Shown here piece after piece: positions 26,578 through 34,094 of a DNA stretch of 34,704 nt. Both the position numbers and the translations under genes were made by a program. The stretch covers positions 1 through 34,704 of the forward strand of contig JAFTKJ010000030.1 in the NCBI GenBank assembly GCA_017453305.1, given 5' to 3'. Under the pieces are notes generated by a model. It searched no databases and was not told the DNA's origin. It worked only from the letters and a program-made list of their open reading frames with translations. The stretch's first letter is position 1. Every line of letters begins with the position of its first letter. The stretch is from Clostridia bacterium. Its GTDB lineage: Bacteria > Bacillota > Clostridia > Oscillospirales > CAG-272.

Positions 26578-29367
26578 ATGAGTACAGAAACGATTATCAA
26601 CCTGATATTTGACGCAGGCAAGGGAAGTATAGCCGTTTCGACGCGTGAGGGAACGTGCGGAAAGCCTTATGGCGCATTGCCCGTTCCCACGCGCAAGGGA
26701 TACCGCTTTGAGGGTTGGTATCTGGAAGGAACGCTGATCACCCCCGAGACGGTGATCGACTCCGAGGAGGACGTGCGATTGGTTGCGCGTTGGACCAAGG
26801 ATGCGGAAAAGAAGGCGGTCGACCGCAAGGTCTCCATGCTGAAAAAGCAAAAGCGCGCGGTGATTGCCCTGACCGCTGTGGCTCTGCTTTTGGCGATCGT
26901 ATTTGCGATCGTTGCACAGCTGATCACCATCTATTCCTTTGTGGATACCTACACTGTGGACGGTGTGGAATATCAGGATAAATATTATATCAGAAAAACC
27001 GACGGCACCTACAAGCTCTATGATAAGGACGGAAACCTGATGGAGACCAACGGGCAATCCGAGGACGTCTTTATTGCACGAGGCAGCGGAAATCAATATA
27101 AGATCGACGCCGAAACCGGTGCGCACACCTTAAAGGCGGTGGTTGATGCCGAGGACGGTGAGCACGTGGCAGGCTCCAATCTGCTCCTCTTCCCGCAAAT
27201 TACCTCCACTTATATCTACTCCATCGACGTGCAGAACGAAAAGGGAAGCTACCGCTTCTACCGCACGGGCGAGGGGGTAAAGATCGGCGGATATGAAAAG
27301 TCGATCCTTGATTATGACCAGGAGCTCTTCGCACAGCTCTGCTTCTCCTGCGGTTACATGCTTTCCACCATGAAGCTGGACGCCGTATCCGAGGATTCGC
27401 AAGTGCCCAAGCTCCCCGACGGCTCGATTGACTACTCTGTTTACGGATTGGATGATCCGCAGGCGGTATATACGGTACAGGGCGTCCTGTTTGAAAAGAA
27501 TGAGGACGGTAGCAACGTGTATGAGAACGGCAAGTACGTCATCGATTACGACGAGGATGGAAACCATCAGCCCGACCCCGACCGCAAATACACCGTCAGC
27601 ATTGGCGACCAGATCGTCTCCAAGGCAGGCTACTACGTGCGCCTGGAGGGCAGAGATTCGGTATATATCGTTACCACCGATTATATCGGAACCACCATTC
27701 TGCAGCCCCTGGAGGCACTGATCACCCCCAGAGCCGTATTCCCCGTATCGGTCAACTCGCACAGCATGGGCAAGAACTTCTATTTGAAGTATCTTGAAGA
27801 ATGGACCGGTGAGGAGCCTCAGGGCGAGACCATCGTTGCGTTCACCTACTCCGAATTGGAGGAGCGCATCAACACCATGATCTCCACCCAGCCCTACAAC
27901 CCCGTTTCCTCCTTGATGGCAGGCTACCGCATCAACGATACCAGCGCAGTTGACGTGTTCGGCTTGTTCTACACGCTGGAGTGTAAGGCGTGCGTCAAGC
28001 TTGGCGTCACCATGGAAGCTTTGAGGGAATTCGGACTTGACAAAAACGTTCACTACCTGAGCTACTACAGCGACAGCGGTCAGGTTGACGAGGACGGCAA
28101 CGCCACCTACGTGCGCAACGAGATCCTCATCAGCCAAAAAACCAAAGACGGCACCTACTACGTGGCATCCATTCCACACGATATGATCGTCGAGGTCGAC
28201 CAGTATTATCTCTCCTTCCTTGAGTGGGATTACATGGATTGGTATGATGAGAGATTTATGACCATGAACGTTGCGTATCTGCAGAATATGTACTTCCAAT
28301 TCGGAGACCGCACCTACAACTTCGAAATGGATAACACCTACACCTACGCGTACTATCTGACGTATACGACGGACGAGAACGGCAACCGCGTGCAGTCACT
28401 CAAGAGCATCAATCTCGATTATGGAACGGTGTACCAAGAAAACGGTGCGCAGTACTACAAGACCAATTCCGGCGCAGTCTATGAAATTGCGGCAGTGATC
28501 GATTTTGATACCGTGAGCATGGTCTCCAACCGCGAGGTGATCGAAAACCCCGATCTGGAGAACGTGATCTACGTGAAGGAAAACTTCTACTATATCAACG
28601 AGAACAAGGAGAACGTCAGAGTCTCTCCCAACTACAAGGATCGCACCATTGAGTGCAGAGACGGAAAGTACTATTACGTTTACCAAGTCAATGGCAAGAC
28701 CGCCGAAATTGCCGTCAAGCGCAACCTTGGCGACCCGATCTACCACTACAAAAACGGACTTGAGGTCACGCTTTCGGTATCGGCAGACAATCTGCTGATC
28801 TCCTGCGACAAGTACAACAACGGCAAGGGTGAGAATAAGCACGTTATGGATTACAGCTTTACCAACGTGTTTGTGGGAGACGCCGGAGTGACCGAGAGTG
28901 AGACCATTACGGGCACCGATAACTTCCGCCGCTTGCACATGAAGCTGCTGCAGTTCTCCCTGGAGGGAGATATCAATGAGGCGGAGTTCAAGGCGGCAAT
29001 GGGCGTGAGCGTGGAGGAATTCCTCGCCAACCCCAACAACAAGCCCGATGCAAGCCTTACCGCTACGGTAGAGGACCATGCCGCGCATTTCAACGGATAC
29101 ACCAAGGTGGAGGACGGTGTGGAGAAGCCTATTTACACCGAGAACTTGACCCAGCGTCTTGTTTACAAGTTCTACCAGTACTCGGATTGGAAGACCCTTG
29201 TAACCGTAGAGCTGTTTGAAAAGGATGAGAACGGTGAATGGAAAACCACCGCCCCCGACGGCGTGGTTGGCAGATTCTACGTGACGACGCCTTACCTGGA
29301 AATGCTGGAGAACGATATCAACCGCATCATCAACGAGCAGATCGTTGACAGTAACTCCAAGGTCTGA
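26578..29367 (+). CDS. DUF4340-type protein with N-terminal InlB-like repeat
   Basis: The 929-residue product starts with a Listeria-Bacteroides-type repeat (residues about 5-75, with GYRFEGWYLEG), then a basic stretch (KKAVDRKVSMLKKQKR), one membrane segment (about 97-118) and a large extracytoplasmic region with DUF4340-like segments (DKYYIRKTDGTYKL early, later EIAAVIDF-type strands). DUF4340 proteins regularly follow GldG genes. By the positive-inside rule the repeat would be cytoplasmic, which is odd for this repeat type. The start at 26578 lacks a signal peptide and has a rather distant AGGAAGGA. It is the last gene of the cassette. Confidence 0.75.
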   Translation: MSTETIINLIFDAGKGSIAVSTREGTCGKPYGALPVPTRKGYRFEGWYLEGTLITPETVIDSEEDVRLVARWTKDAEKKAVDRKVSMLKKQKRAVIALTAVALLLAIVFAIVAQLITIYSFVDTYTVDGVEYQDKYYIRKTDGTYKLYDKDGNLMETNGQSEDVFIARGSGNQYKIDAETGAHTLKAVVDAEDGEHVAGSNLLLFPQITSTYIYSIDVQNEKGSYRFYRTGEGVKIGGYEKSILDYDQELFAQLCFSCGYMLSTMKLDAVSEDSQVPKLPDGSIDYSVYGLDDPQAVYTVQGVLFEKNEDGSNVYENGKYVIDYDEDGNHQPDPDRKYTVSIGDQIVSKAGYYVRLEGRDSVYIVTTDYIGTTILQPLEALITPRAVFPVSVNSHSMGKNFYLKYLEEWTGEEPQGETIVAFTYSELEERINTMISTQPYNPVSSLMAGYRINDTSAVDVFGLFYTLECKACVKLGVTMEALREFGLDKNVHYLSYYSDSGQVDEDGNATYVRNEILISQKTKDGTYYVASIPHDMIVEVDQYYLSFLEWDYMDWYDERFMTMNVAYLQNMYFQFGDRTYNFEMDNTYTYAYYLTYTTDENGNRVQSLKSINLDYGTVYQENGAQYYKTNSGAVYEIAAVIDFDTVSMVSNREVIENPDLENVIYVKENFYYINENKENVRVSPNYKDRTIECRDGKYYYVYQVNGKTAEIAVKRNLGDPIYHYKNGLEVTLSVSADNLLISCDKYNNGKGENKHVMDYSFTNVFVGDAGVTESETITGTDNFRRLHMKLLQFSLEGDINEAEFKAAMGVSVEEFLANPNNKPDASLTATVEDHAAHFNGYTKVEDGVEKPIYTENLTQRLVYKFYQYSDWKTLVTVELFEKDENGEWKTTAPDGVVGRFYVTTPYLEMLENDINRIINEQIVDSNSKV

Positions 29368-29379
29368 TCAAAAATAACG

Positions 29380-29432
29380 AAAAATCCCCTTTTGGCTCGG
29401 TGCTTCCGATGACCAAAAGGGGATTCTGTTTA
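29380..29432. terminator. Bidirectional terminator between the Gld-like cassette and the decarboxylase
   Basis: A 13-bp stem (29383-29395 with 29413-29425) with a 17-nt loop. The T-run is stronger on the minus strand (TTTTTCG), so it ends the SCIFF-decarboxylase operon and probably the Gld-like unit too. Confidence 0.8.
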
Positions 29433-29442
29433 AAAAAACGGA

Positions 29443-30789
29443 TCAATCTGCTACCACGTCGCACTCCCGGATGCCGTAGTAGGCAAAGGCATCCAGCATT
29501 TGCTCGTCGATCGCCTCTCCGCACACCACAATGGGGACGGCGGGGGGGCACGCGACGCTTGGCGTTGCCAAAATTCTGCCAAGGCATTGCTCGCAGGGGA
29601 GTGTTTGCGCAGGGGATAGCATTGCGTCACGCACCGTCAGCATGCGGCGCGGAAGCGTCCATACGGGGGAAGGGGCGCAGATTGGCGATTTGCGCGGAAT
29701 ATCCAGCAACGCCTGCGCTGTCTGTTCCAATGCCTTGTCTCCCTCGAGGGGGGAGGGCATCAGGACGAGAAAATCGGGGTCGCAAAATTCACACTCAATG
29801 CCGTGCTCACGCAACAGCTCTGCCAGCTCGATTCCCGTGTAGCCGTAGGCTTTTGCATCCACGGTGAGCTTTAGTTCCTCGTCTCCGATCAATCGGTAGC
29901 CGTGCGCACGCAAGCGGTCTTTGATGCGACCGAGCGCGCTTGCCGTTTGGTTAAGGGAGGTGCGGAATTCGCCCTCCAGGACAGCATTTGCGGCGTCCAA
30001 GGATTGCAGGATCAAATAGGAGGGGCTGGTGGAGCCGAAGAGTGCCAGCGCCGACTTGGCGCGGGCGCGCAAGGAGGCGTCCGGGGTGCTTGCAAGCTGC
30101 AGATACGCGCCGCCCGTCAAAACGGGGAGCGTCTTGTGTGCAGAGGATGCACATGCGTCAGCCCCCAGATCGATGGGGTGACGGGAAGAGGGAAGAAGCT
30201 TCAGATACGCGCCGTGCGCATTGTCGACCAGCAAAAGGCATCCGTAGCGCTTGCAGACCGCGGAAAGCGCGGCGATATCCTGCACGTTGCCAAGATAATC
30301 GGGGGAGGTGACGTAGACGGCGACGGGATGGCGGGAGGCGGCTTGAAAGGCTTTTTCCAATTGTTCTGCCGTCAGATTGCAGGAAAGGTAGGAGTCCGCC
30401 GCTTGCGGCATCAACCATTCCACGTCCATATCCAAAAGAGCCAGGGCACTCAAAAAGGTCTTGTGCGCGTTGCGCCCCGCCCAAATCAAAGGGGCTTTTT
30501 TTGTTGCGCGTGCATGCAACAGCGCAAGATAAAGCATGGCGCGGATGCATTGCGACGAGCCCTCGGTGGAGTAGAAGGTCTCGCACCCGAAGATGCGGCT
30601 TGCAATGGCTTCGCTTTCCTTGATGATACCGTCTGCCTCGTAAAGGCTGTCCGCTCCCGCGATCTCGGTGATATCCAAGTGCTCAACGCCAAGCGGCCCC
30701 GTGCCCTTGTGCCCCGGCATGTGCATGCGTACCGTGTTGCCCGAGGCATAACGGCGGACAAAATCACAAATGGGAGTTTTGGTGCTCAT
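29443..30789 (-). CDS. Orn/Lys/Arg decarboxylase-family PLP enzyme
   Basis: A 448-residue fold-type I PLP enzyme of the group III Orn/Lys/Arg decarboxylase family found in Gram-positives (YaaO/SpeA-like). Key motifs are MPGHKG near residue 25, VDNAHGAYL (the PLP Asp region; more usually DEAHG) and SSAHKTLPVLTGG with the PLP Lys at about 219. It likely makes a polyamine such as cadaverine or agmatine. The start at 30789 overlaps the radical SAM stop (TGATG); an adjacent ATG at 30792 is also possible. Ribosome binding is poor, so translational coupling is likely. It is somewhat shorter than the typical 480 residues of the family. Confidence 0.85.
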   Translation of the reverse strand: MSTKTPICDFVRRYASGNTVRMHMPGHKGTGPLGVEHLDITEIAGADSLYEADGIIKESEAIASRIFGCETFYSTEGSSQCIRAMLYLALLHARATKKAPLIWAGRNAHKTFLSALALLDMDVEWLMPQAADSYLSCNLTAEQLEKAFQAASRHPVAVYVTSPDYLGNVQDIAALSAVCKRYGCLLLVDNAHGAYLKLLPSSRHPIDLGADACASSAHKTLPVLTGGAYLQLASTPDASLRARAKSALALFGSTSPSYLILQSLDAANAVLEGEFRTSLNQTASALGRIKDRLRAHGYRLIGDEELKLTVDAKAYGYTGIELAELLREHGIECEFCDPDFLVLMPSPLEGDKALEQTAQALLDIPRKSPICAPSPVWTLPRRMLTVRDAMLSPAQTLPCEQCLGRILATPSVACPPAVPIVVCGEAIDEQMLDAFAYYGIRECDVVAD

Positions 30790-32177
30790 CATGCTTCGTT
30801 TTTGGCGAGTGTGCGTGCGATCTCCACCATAATGGCGCATTCCATTCTCTTGCGGAAGAGCTCGCATCCGTATTTGTATACGCCCGTAACGCTGCCCGTG
30901 GAGTGGTAGGCGTTTGCGGCACAGCCGCCCGAGCAATACAGCTTTGCCCAGCAATCGCGGCAGTCGGGGCGTGCGTAAACGTTGCAATTGGCAAATTCGC
31001 ATTGTGTTGCTTTGTTGGTCACGCCGTTCCAAATGTCGCCAAGCTTGAATTTTTCCTCGCCGACGAATTGGTGGCAGGGGTAAAGATCGCCCCAAGGGGT
31101 AACAGCCATGTACTCGGTGCCCGAGCCACAGCCCGAAATGCGCTTGTAGATGCAGGGGCCGCCTGTCAGGTCGATCATGTAGTGGTAAAAGGTGAAGGGC
31201 TTGCCTGCGCGGTCACGCTCCAGCATCAGCTCGGCAAGCTTTTCGTATTGCTCCAGGACGATGGGGAGGTCTTCTTCGGTCAATTCGGAGGGGTCACCGG
31301 GGGCACAGACTACGGGTTCCATACTCAACTCGGTAAAGCCGAGATCCAGCATGGTTTGAATATCCTTGAGGAAGTCGGGATTTGCATGTGTGAAGGTGCC
31401 GCGCATGTAGTAGTTCTTTCCACCGCGCGCCTCGACGAACTTTTGGAACTTTGGAACGATCTTTTCCCAGCTTCCGTTGCCCGCATAGTCCACGCGATAG
31501 CGGTCGTGGATCTCCTTGCGGCCGTCAAGACTGAGGACGACGTTGCTGCATTCGCGGTTGGCAAAATCAATCACGTCGTCATCCACCAGCATGCCGTTGG
31601 TGGTCAGGGTAAAGCGGAAGTTTTTGTTGTGCTCCTTTTCAATGGAGCGCGCGTAGGCAACCAGCTGCTTGACTACGTCAAAGTTCATCAGCGGCTCACC
31701 GCCGAAAAAGTCAACCTCCAGATTGCGGCGCGTGCCGGAGTTGGCAACCAAAAAATCCAGCGCCTGCTTTCCTACCTCAAAGCTCATCACGGCTCTGTCA
31801 CCGTGATACTTGCCCTGGCTTGCAAAGCAATAGGAGCAATTGAGGTTGCAGGTGTGAGCAATGTGCAGGCAGAGAGCCTTGACTACGCCGCTTGTCTTTT
31901 CCTTTAAATGTCCTGCCATACTTTGGAAGGTATCGGGGGAGAAGAGCTTGCCGCTTTCCTTGAGCTGCAGGACCTGCTCGTAGCATTCCTCTACGTCGGC
32001 GTCGGTCACGTCCTCGCGTGCGGCGTATTTTTCTTTGATGGCAGAAAGGATCTCCTCGCGGCTGTTCTGCTCAAACATGGCAATGATATCGTAGGCGACC
32101 TCGTCCACTACGTGAATGCCGCCTGAGCAGGTATCAAGCACGATATTGTAGCCGCCGAGTTTATATTGATGTATCAT
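30789..32177 (-). CDS. scfB: SCIFF ranthipeptide maturase (radical SAM/SPASM)
   Basis: The 462-residue enzyme installs thioether cross-links in the SCIFF peptide. It has an N-terminal peptide-recognition (RRE-like) region (about 1-95), the radical SAM CX3CX2C cluster motif CNLNCSYC (C110, C114, C117), the FFGGEPLMNF motif and a C-terminal SPASM/twitch domain rich in Cys (about 345-455, including PCHQF and YCSGGCAANA) for two auxiliary 4Fe-4S clusters. AAGGAG precedes the start. It lies just downstream of the peptide gene, past a hairpin at 32204-32231, and overlaps the decarboxylase. It closely follows the family Tte1186/CteB. Confidence 0.95.
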   Translation of the reverse strand: MIHQYKLGGYNIVLDTCSGGIHVVDEVAYDIIAMFEQNSREEILSAIKEKYAAREDVTDADVEECYEQVLQLKESGKLFSPDTFQSMAGHLKEKTSGVVKALCLHIAHTCNLNCSYCFASQGKYHGDRAVMSFEVGKQALDFLVANSGTRRNLEVDFFGGEPLMNFDVVKQLVAYARSIEKEHNKNFRFTLTTNGMLVDDDVIDFANRECSNVVLSLDGRKEIHDRYRVDYAGNGSWEKIVPKFQKFVEARGGKNYYMRGTFTHANPDFLKDIQTMLDLGFTELSMEPVVCAPGDPSELTEEDLPIVLEQYEKLAELMLERDRAGKPFTFYHYMIDLTGGPCIYKRISGCGSGTEYMAVTPWGDLYPCHQFVGEEKFKLGDIWNGVTNKATQCEFANCNVYARPDCRDCWAKLYCSGGCAANAYHSTGSVTGVYKYGCELFRKRMECAIMVEIARTLAKNEA

Positions 32178-32203
32178 AATTACGAACTCCTTTGATCAAC
32201 ATT

Positions 32204-32231
32204 AAAAATGCCGCCCAAGGGCGGCATTTTT
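32204..32231 (-). terminator. Hairpin between SCIFF peptide and maturase genes (attenuator-like)
   Basis: A perfect 13-bp stem (32219-32231 with 32204-32216) with a tight loop ends in five T on the minus strand. It lies 11 bp after the peptide stop and 26 bp before scfB. Partial read-through would give more precursor than maturase, as in many RiPP operons. Confidence 0.82.
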
Positions 32232-32241
32232 CGAGAAGAGA

Positions 32242-32391
32242 TTATTTGCTCTCCTTGTTCTCGCACTGCTGGTTAGCAATACCGCAGCTGGTCTTGCAAG
32301 CGGATTGGCAAGAGGTCTGGCACTCACCGCAGCCACCGTTCTTTGCGCTTTCGCAAAGGTTGCGAGTCTCAATGGTTTGGATATGTTTCAT
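32242..32391 (-). CDS. scfA: SCIFF ranthipeptide precursor
   Basis: A 49-residue peptide starting MKHIQTIETRNL with the conserved core GECQTSCQSACKTSC and a CENK tail. Seven Cys are present (13, 21, 24, 28, 32, 36, 43), compared with six in the name-giving family (Six Cysteines in Forty-Five). It is the substrate of the neighbouring radical SAM maturase. GGAGG lies 9 nt before the start. Position 37, Thr in the characterised peptides and the thioether acceptor there, is Gly in this one. Confidence 0.95.
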   Translation of the reverse strand: MKHIQTIETRNLCESAKNGGCGECQTSCQSACKTSCGIANQQCENKESK

Positions 32392-32427
32392 GATAGAAAA
32401 CCTCCGGATAATTGATTTACATCATAT

Positions 32428-32456
32428 ATCATACCACACTTTTGATCAAAAGTCAA
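32428..32456 (-). promoter_or_regulatory. Sigma-A promoter for the SCIFF operon
   Basis: On the minus strand TTGACT (32451-32456) and TATGAT (32428-32433) have a 17-bp spacer, about 37 bp upstream of scfA. A TTGATCAA-like palindrome lies within the spacer. Confidence 0.82.
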
Positions 32457-32560
32457 TAACTTGACGAAGATTTCACGCGAAATTCCTCAAAAAATTTAGC
32501 ACCGCGTTTCCCGTTGGTTAAAAATCGTCAATAAGTCCATAAAACCGCTTCAAAAGTACA

Positions 32561-32589
32561 TTGACAAACGTGGGTGCATGTGGTAAAAT
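32561..32589 (+). promoter_or_regulatory. Sigma-A promoter for the GH29 gene
   Basis: TTGACA (32561-32566) and TAAAAT (32584-32589) have a 17-bp spacer, about 33 bp upstream of the fucosidase start. Confidence 0.8.
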
Positions 32590-32622
32590 CATGATAGCGA
32601 AAGAGCGCAGGAGGAATGAAAA

Positions 32623-33627
32623 ATGCAAAATGCAAAATGGTTTCGCGAGGCAAAATACGGAATGATGATCCATTGGGGGCTTTACTCCCTTTTGGGCGGC
32701 GAATACGGTGGCAGAAAGATCACCGAAAAATACGCCGAGTGGATCCAATCCAATCTTGCCATTCCAAACGCGGAGTACGAAACGCTGGCGCGCGCCTTCA
32801 ATCCCGTCTTTTTTGATGCGGAGGCGATCGTTTCTCTGGCACATGAATGCGGCATGCGCTATCTGGTGGTCACCGCCAAGCACCACGACGGTTTTGCGCT
32901 CTATCACTCGGCTGTTGACTCCTACAACACGGTAGACGCCACTCCGTTTGGGCGTGACGTGGTGCGCGAGTTGCGCGATGCGTGCGACAAATACGGCTTA
33001 CGCTTTGGCATTTACTATTCGCAGGACCTGGATTGGCACGAGGAGCACGGCGGTGGATATCGCACCTTTACCCATTGCGACGGCGTCTCCTGGGATAACA
33101 GCTGGGATTTTCCCGACCGCTCCAAAAAGGATTTTTCCATTTGCTTTGAAAAAAAGATCCTGCCGCAGATCAAGGAGCTGATGACAAACTACGGCGAGAT
33201 CTCGCTTGCGTGGTTTGACGTCCCCATGACGTTGACGGAGGAGCAGAGCGACCTGATCTACCGCACCGTCAAGGAGCTGCAACCGAATTGCCTGATCAAC
33301 TCCCGACTCGGCAACGGCAGATACGATTACGTTTCCTTGGGGGACAACGAGATTCCCGAGCGGATGGACGCCGCAAGTGGAGAGGTAGACTATAACTCGA
33401 TCGACGGGTTTAAGCCCTCGCCTCTGGGACTTTACGAAACGGCGGCAACGCTCAACGATACCTGGGGCTTTTCCTTCAACGATCACAATTGGAAGAGCGG
33501 TGCGCGCATTCGCGAGATCCGCGAGCATCTCAATTCCATGGGAATCAATTATCTGCTTAACGTCGGCCCCGACGCCTTGGGGCGCATTCCTGCCGATGCC
33601 GTTGCGATCTTAAAGGACGCAAAATAA
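32623..33627 (+). CDS. GH29 alpha-L-fucosidase, catalytic domain only
   Basis: A 334-residue enzyme of family GH29, which releases L-fucose from host or plant glycans. The catalytic-domain motifs MMIHWGLYS (H17), VTAKHHDGFALY (H87-H88) and SLAWFDVP, with the nucleophile Asp at about 199, are all present. The protein stops after the (beta/alpha)8 barrel, without the C-terminal beta-sandwich of longer GH29 enzymes. No signal peptide, so it acts inside the cell on imported fucosylated oligosaccharides. AGGAGG precedes the start. Transcribed alone, divergent from the SCIFF operon. Confidence 0.9.
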   Translation: MQNAKWFREAKYGMMIHWGLYSLLGGEYGGRKITEKYAEWIQSNLAIPNAEYETLARAFNPVFFDAEAIVSLAHECGMRYLVVTAKHHDGFALYHSAVDSYNTVDATPFGRDVVRELRDACDKYGLRFGIYYSQDLDWHEEHGGGYRTFTHCDGVSWDNSWDFPDRSKKDFSICFEKKILPQIKELMTNYGEISLAWFDVPMTLTEEQSDLIYRTVKELQPNCLINSRLGNGRYDYVSLGDNEIPERMDAASGEVDYNSIDGFKPSPLGLYETAATLNDTWGFSFNDHNWKSGARIREIREHLNSMGINYLLNVGPDALGRIPADAVAILKDAK

Positions 33628-33641
33628 TCAAATAAGCACTC

Positions 33642-33687
33642 AAAAAGGGCTGTCAAGCATGCAAACTGCATTTTGGCAACCCTTTTT
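33642..33687. terminator. Bidirectional terminator between the GH29 and XRE genes
   Basis: An imperfect stem (AAAAAGGGCTGTCAA against TTGGCAACCCTTTTT) with a loop of about 16 nt and T-runs on both strands. It overlaps the last codons of the XRE gene by 2 bp. Confidence 0.7.
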
Positions 33688-33931
33688 ACGTTTCCAGCTC
33701 TAAATCCTCCGAGGAGAACAGCTCGTCATCCAAAAATTCTGTCAGCGACATGTGAAAGCCCTTTGCCAACAGCATGACCGTGCTGAGCGTGACCGTTTTA
33801 TTCCTTCCGTTCATGATACACTGCATGCTTCCGTGCTGGATTCCCGATTCTTGCTCCAAACGATATTGGGAAATCCCTTTTTCAAGCAGCAGCTTGGAAA
33901 TGCGTTTTGCAACAGCATTGTTGACAGTCAA
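33686..33931 (-). CDS. XRE-family helix-turn-helix regulator
   Basis: An 81-residue Cro/CI-type DNA-binding protein with helix-turn-helix residues about 12-65 (SQYRLEQESGIQHGSM as the recognition segment) and an acidic tail. A TTG start at 33931 is preferred: AGGAGG sits 7 nt upstream of it, whereas the ATG at 33937 would be almost on top of that site. Read this way it begins MTVNNAVAKRI, as close homologues do. It is divergent from the SLOG gene. Palindromic sites in the shared intergenic region suggest it represses both genes. Confidence 0.85.
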   Translation of the reverse strand: MTVNNAVAKRISKLLLEKGISQYRLEQESGIQHGSMQCIMNGRNKTVTLSTVMLLAKGFHMSLTEFLDDELFSSEDLELET

Positions 33932-33960
33932 TCCCATCCCTCCTATCAAAAAATCAACTG

Positions 33961-33976
33961 TGTAGTTTTACCTACT
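33961..33976. promoter_or_regulatory. Proposed operator near the XRE gene
   Basis: TGTAG, five bases, then CCTACT: an imperfect palindrome matching the core of the perfect palindrome at 34058-34079 in length and in both arms. It lies 30 bp upstream of the XRE start, where autoregulation would be expected. A lone CCTACAT half-site occurs at 34020-34026. Confidence 0.6.
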
Positions 33977-34030
33977 CATATATTCTAACAAGAAAATTCG
34001 CAAAATATAAGAAGGTGTGCCTACATGCTG

Positions 34031-34059
34031 TTGCTTTTTTTGAAAAAGTATGATATAAT
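34031..34059 (+). promoter_or_regulatory. Sigma-A promoter for the SLOG gene
   Basis: TTGCTT (34031-34036) and TATAAT (34054-34059) have a 17-bp spacer, about 35 bp upstream of the start codon. The operator palindrome begins at the last bases of the -10 box. Confidence 0.8.
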
Positions 34060-34079
34060 ATGTAGGTAAACCTACATAT
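34058..34079. promoter_or_regulatory. Perfect palindromic operator at the SLOG promoter
   Basis: Ten-base perfect arms (ATATGTAGGT and its complement) around AA, covering the end of the -10 box and the transcription start. A repressor bound here would block initiation. The adjacent XRE protein is the obvious candidate. Confidence 0.8.
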
Positions 34080-34094
34080 CAGGAGGAAAAACGG

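Noticed and set aside
23937-26621. 894-codon open frame on the minus strand opposite the GldG genes
   Set aside because: It runs antisense through two well-supported genes with good ribosome binding sites and recognisable domains; the openness follows from strand codon bias, and its translation is low-complexity with no family motifs.
27130-28299. Minus-strand 389-codon frame inside the DUF4340 gene
   Set aside because: Same cause: bias-driven shadow of a real gene, hydrophobic valine-rich translation with no motif.
29902-30909. Plus-strand 335-codon frame opposite the decarboxylase
   Set aside because: The minus-strand frame carries clear PLP-enzyme motifs and operon overlap; this one has none.
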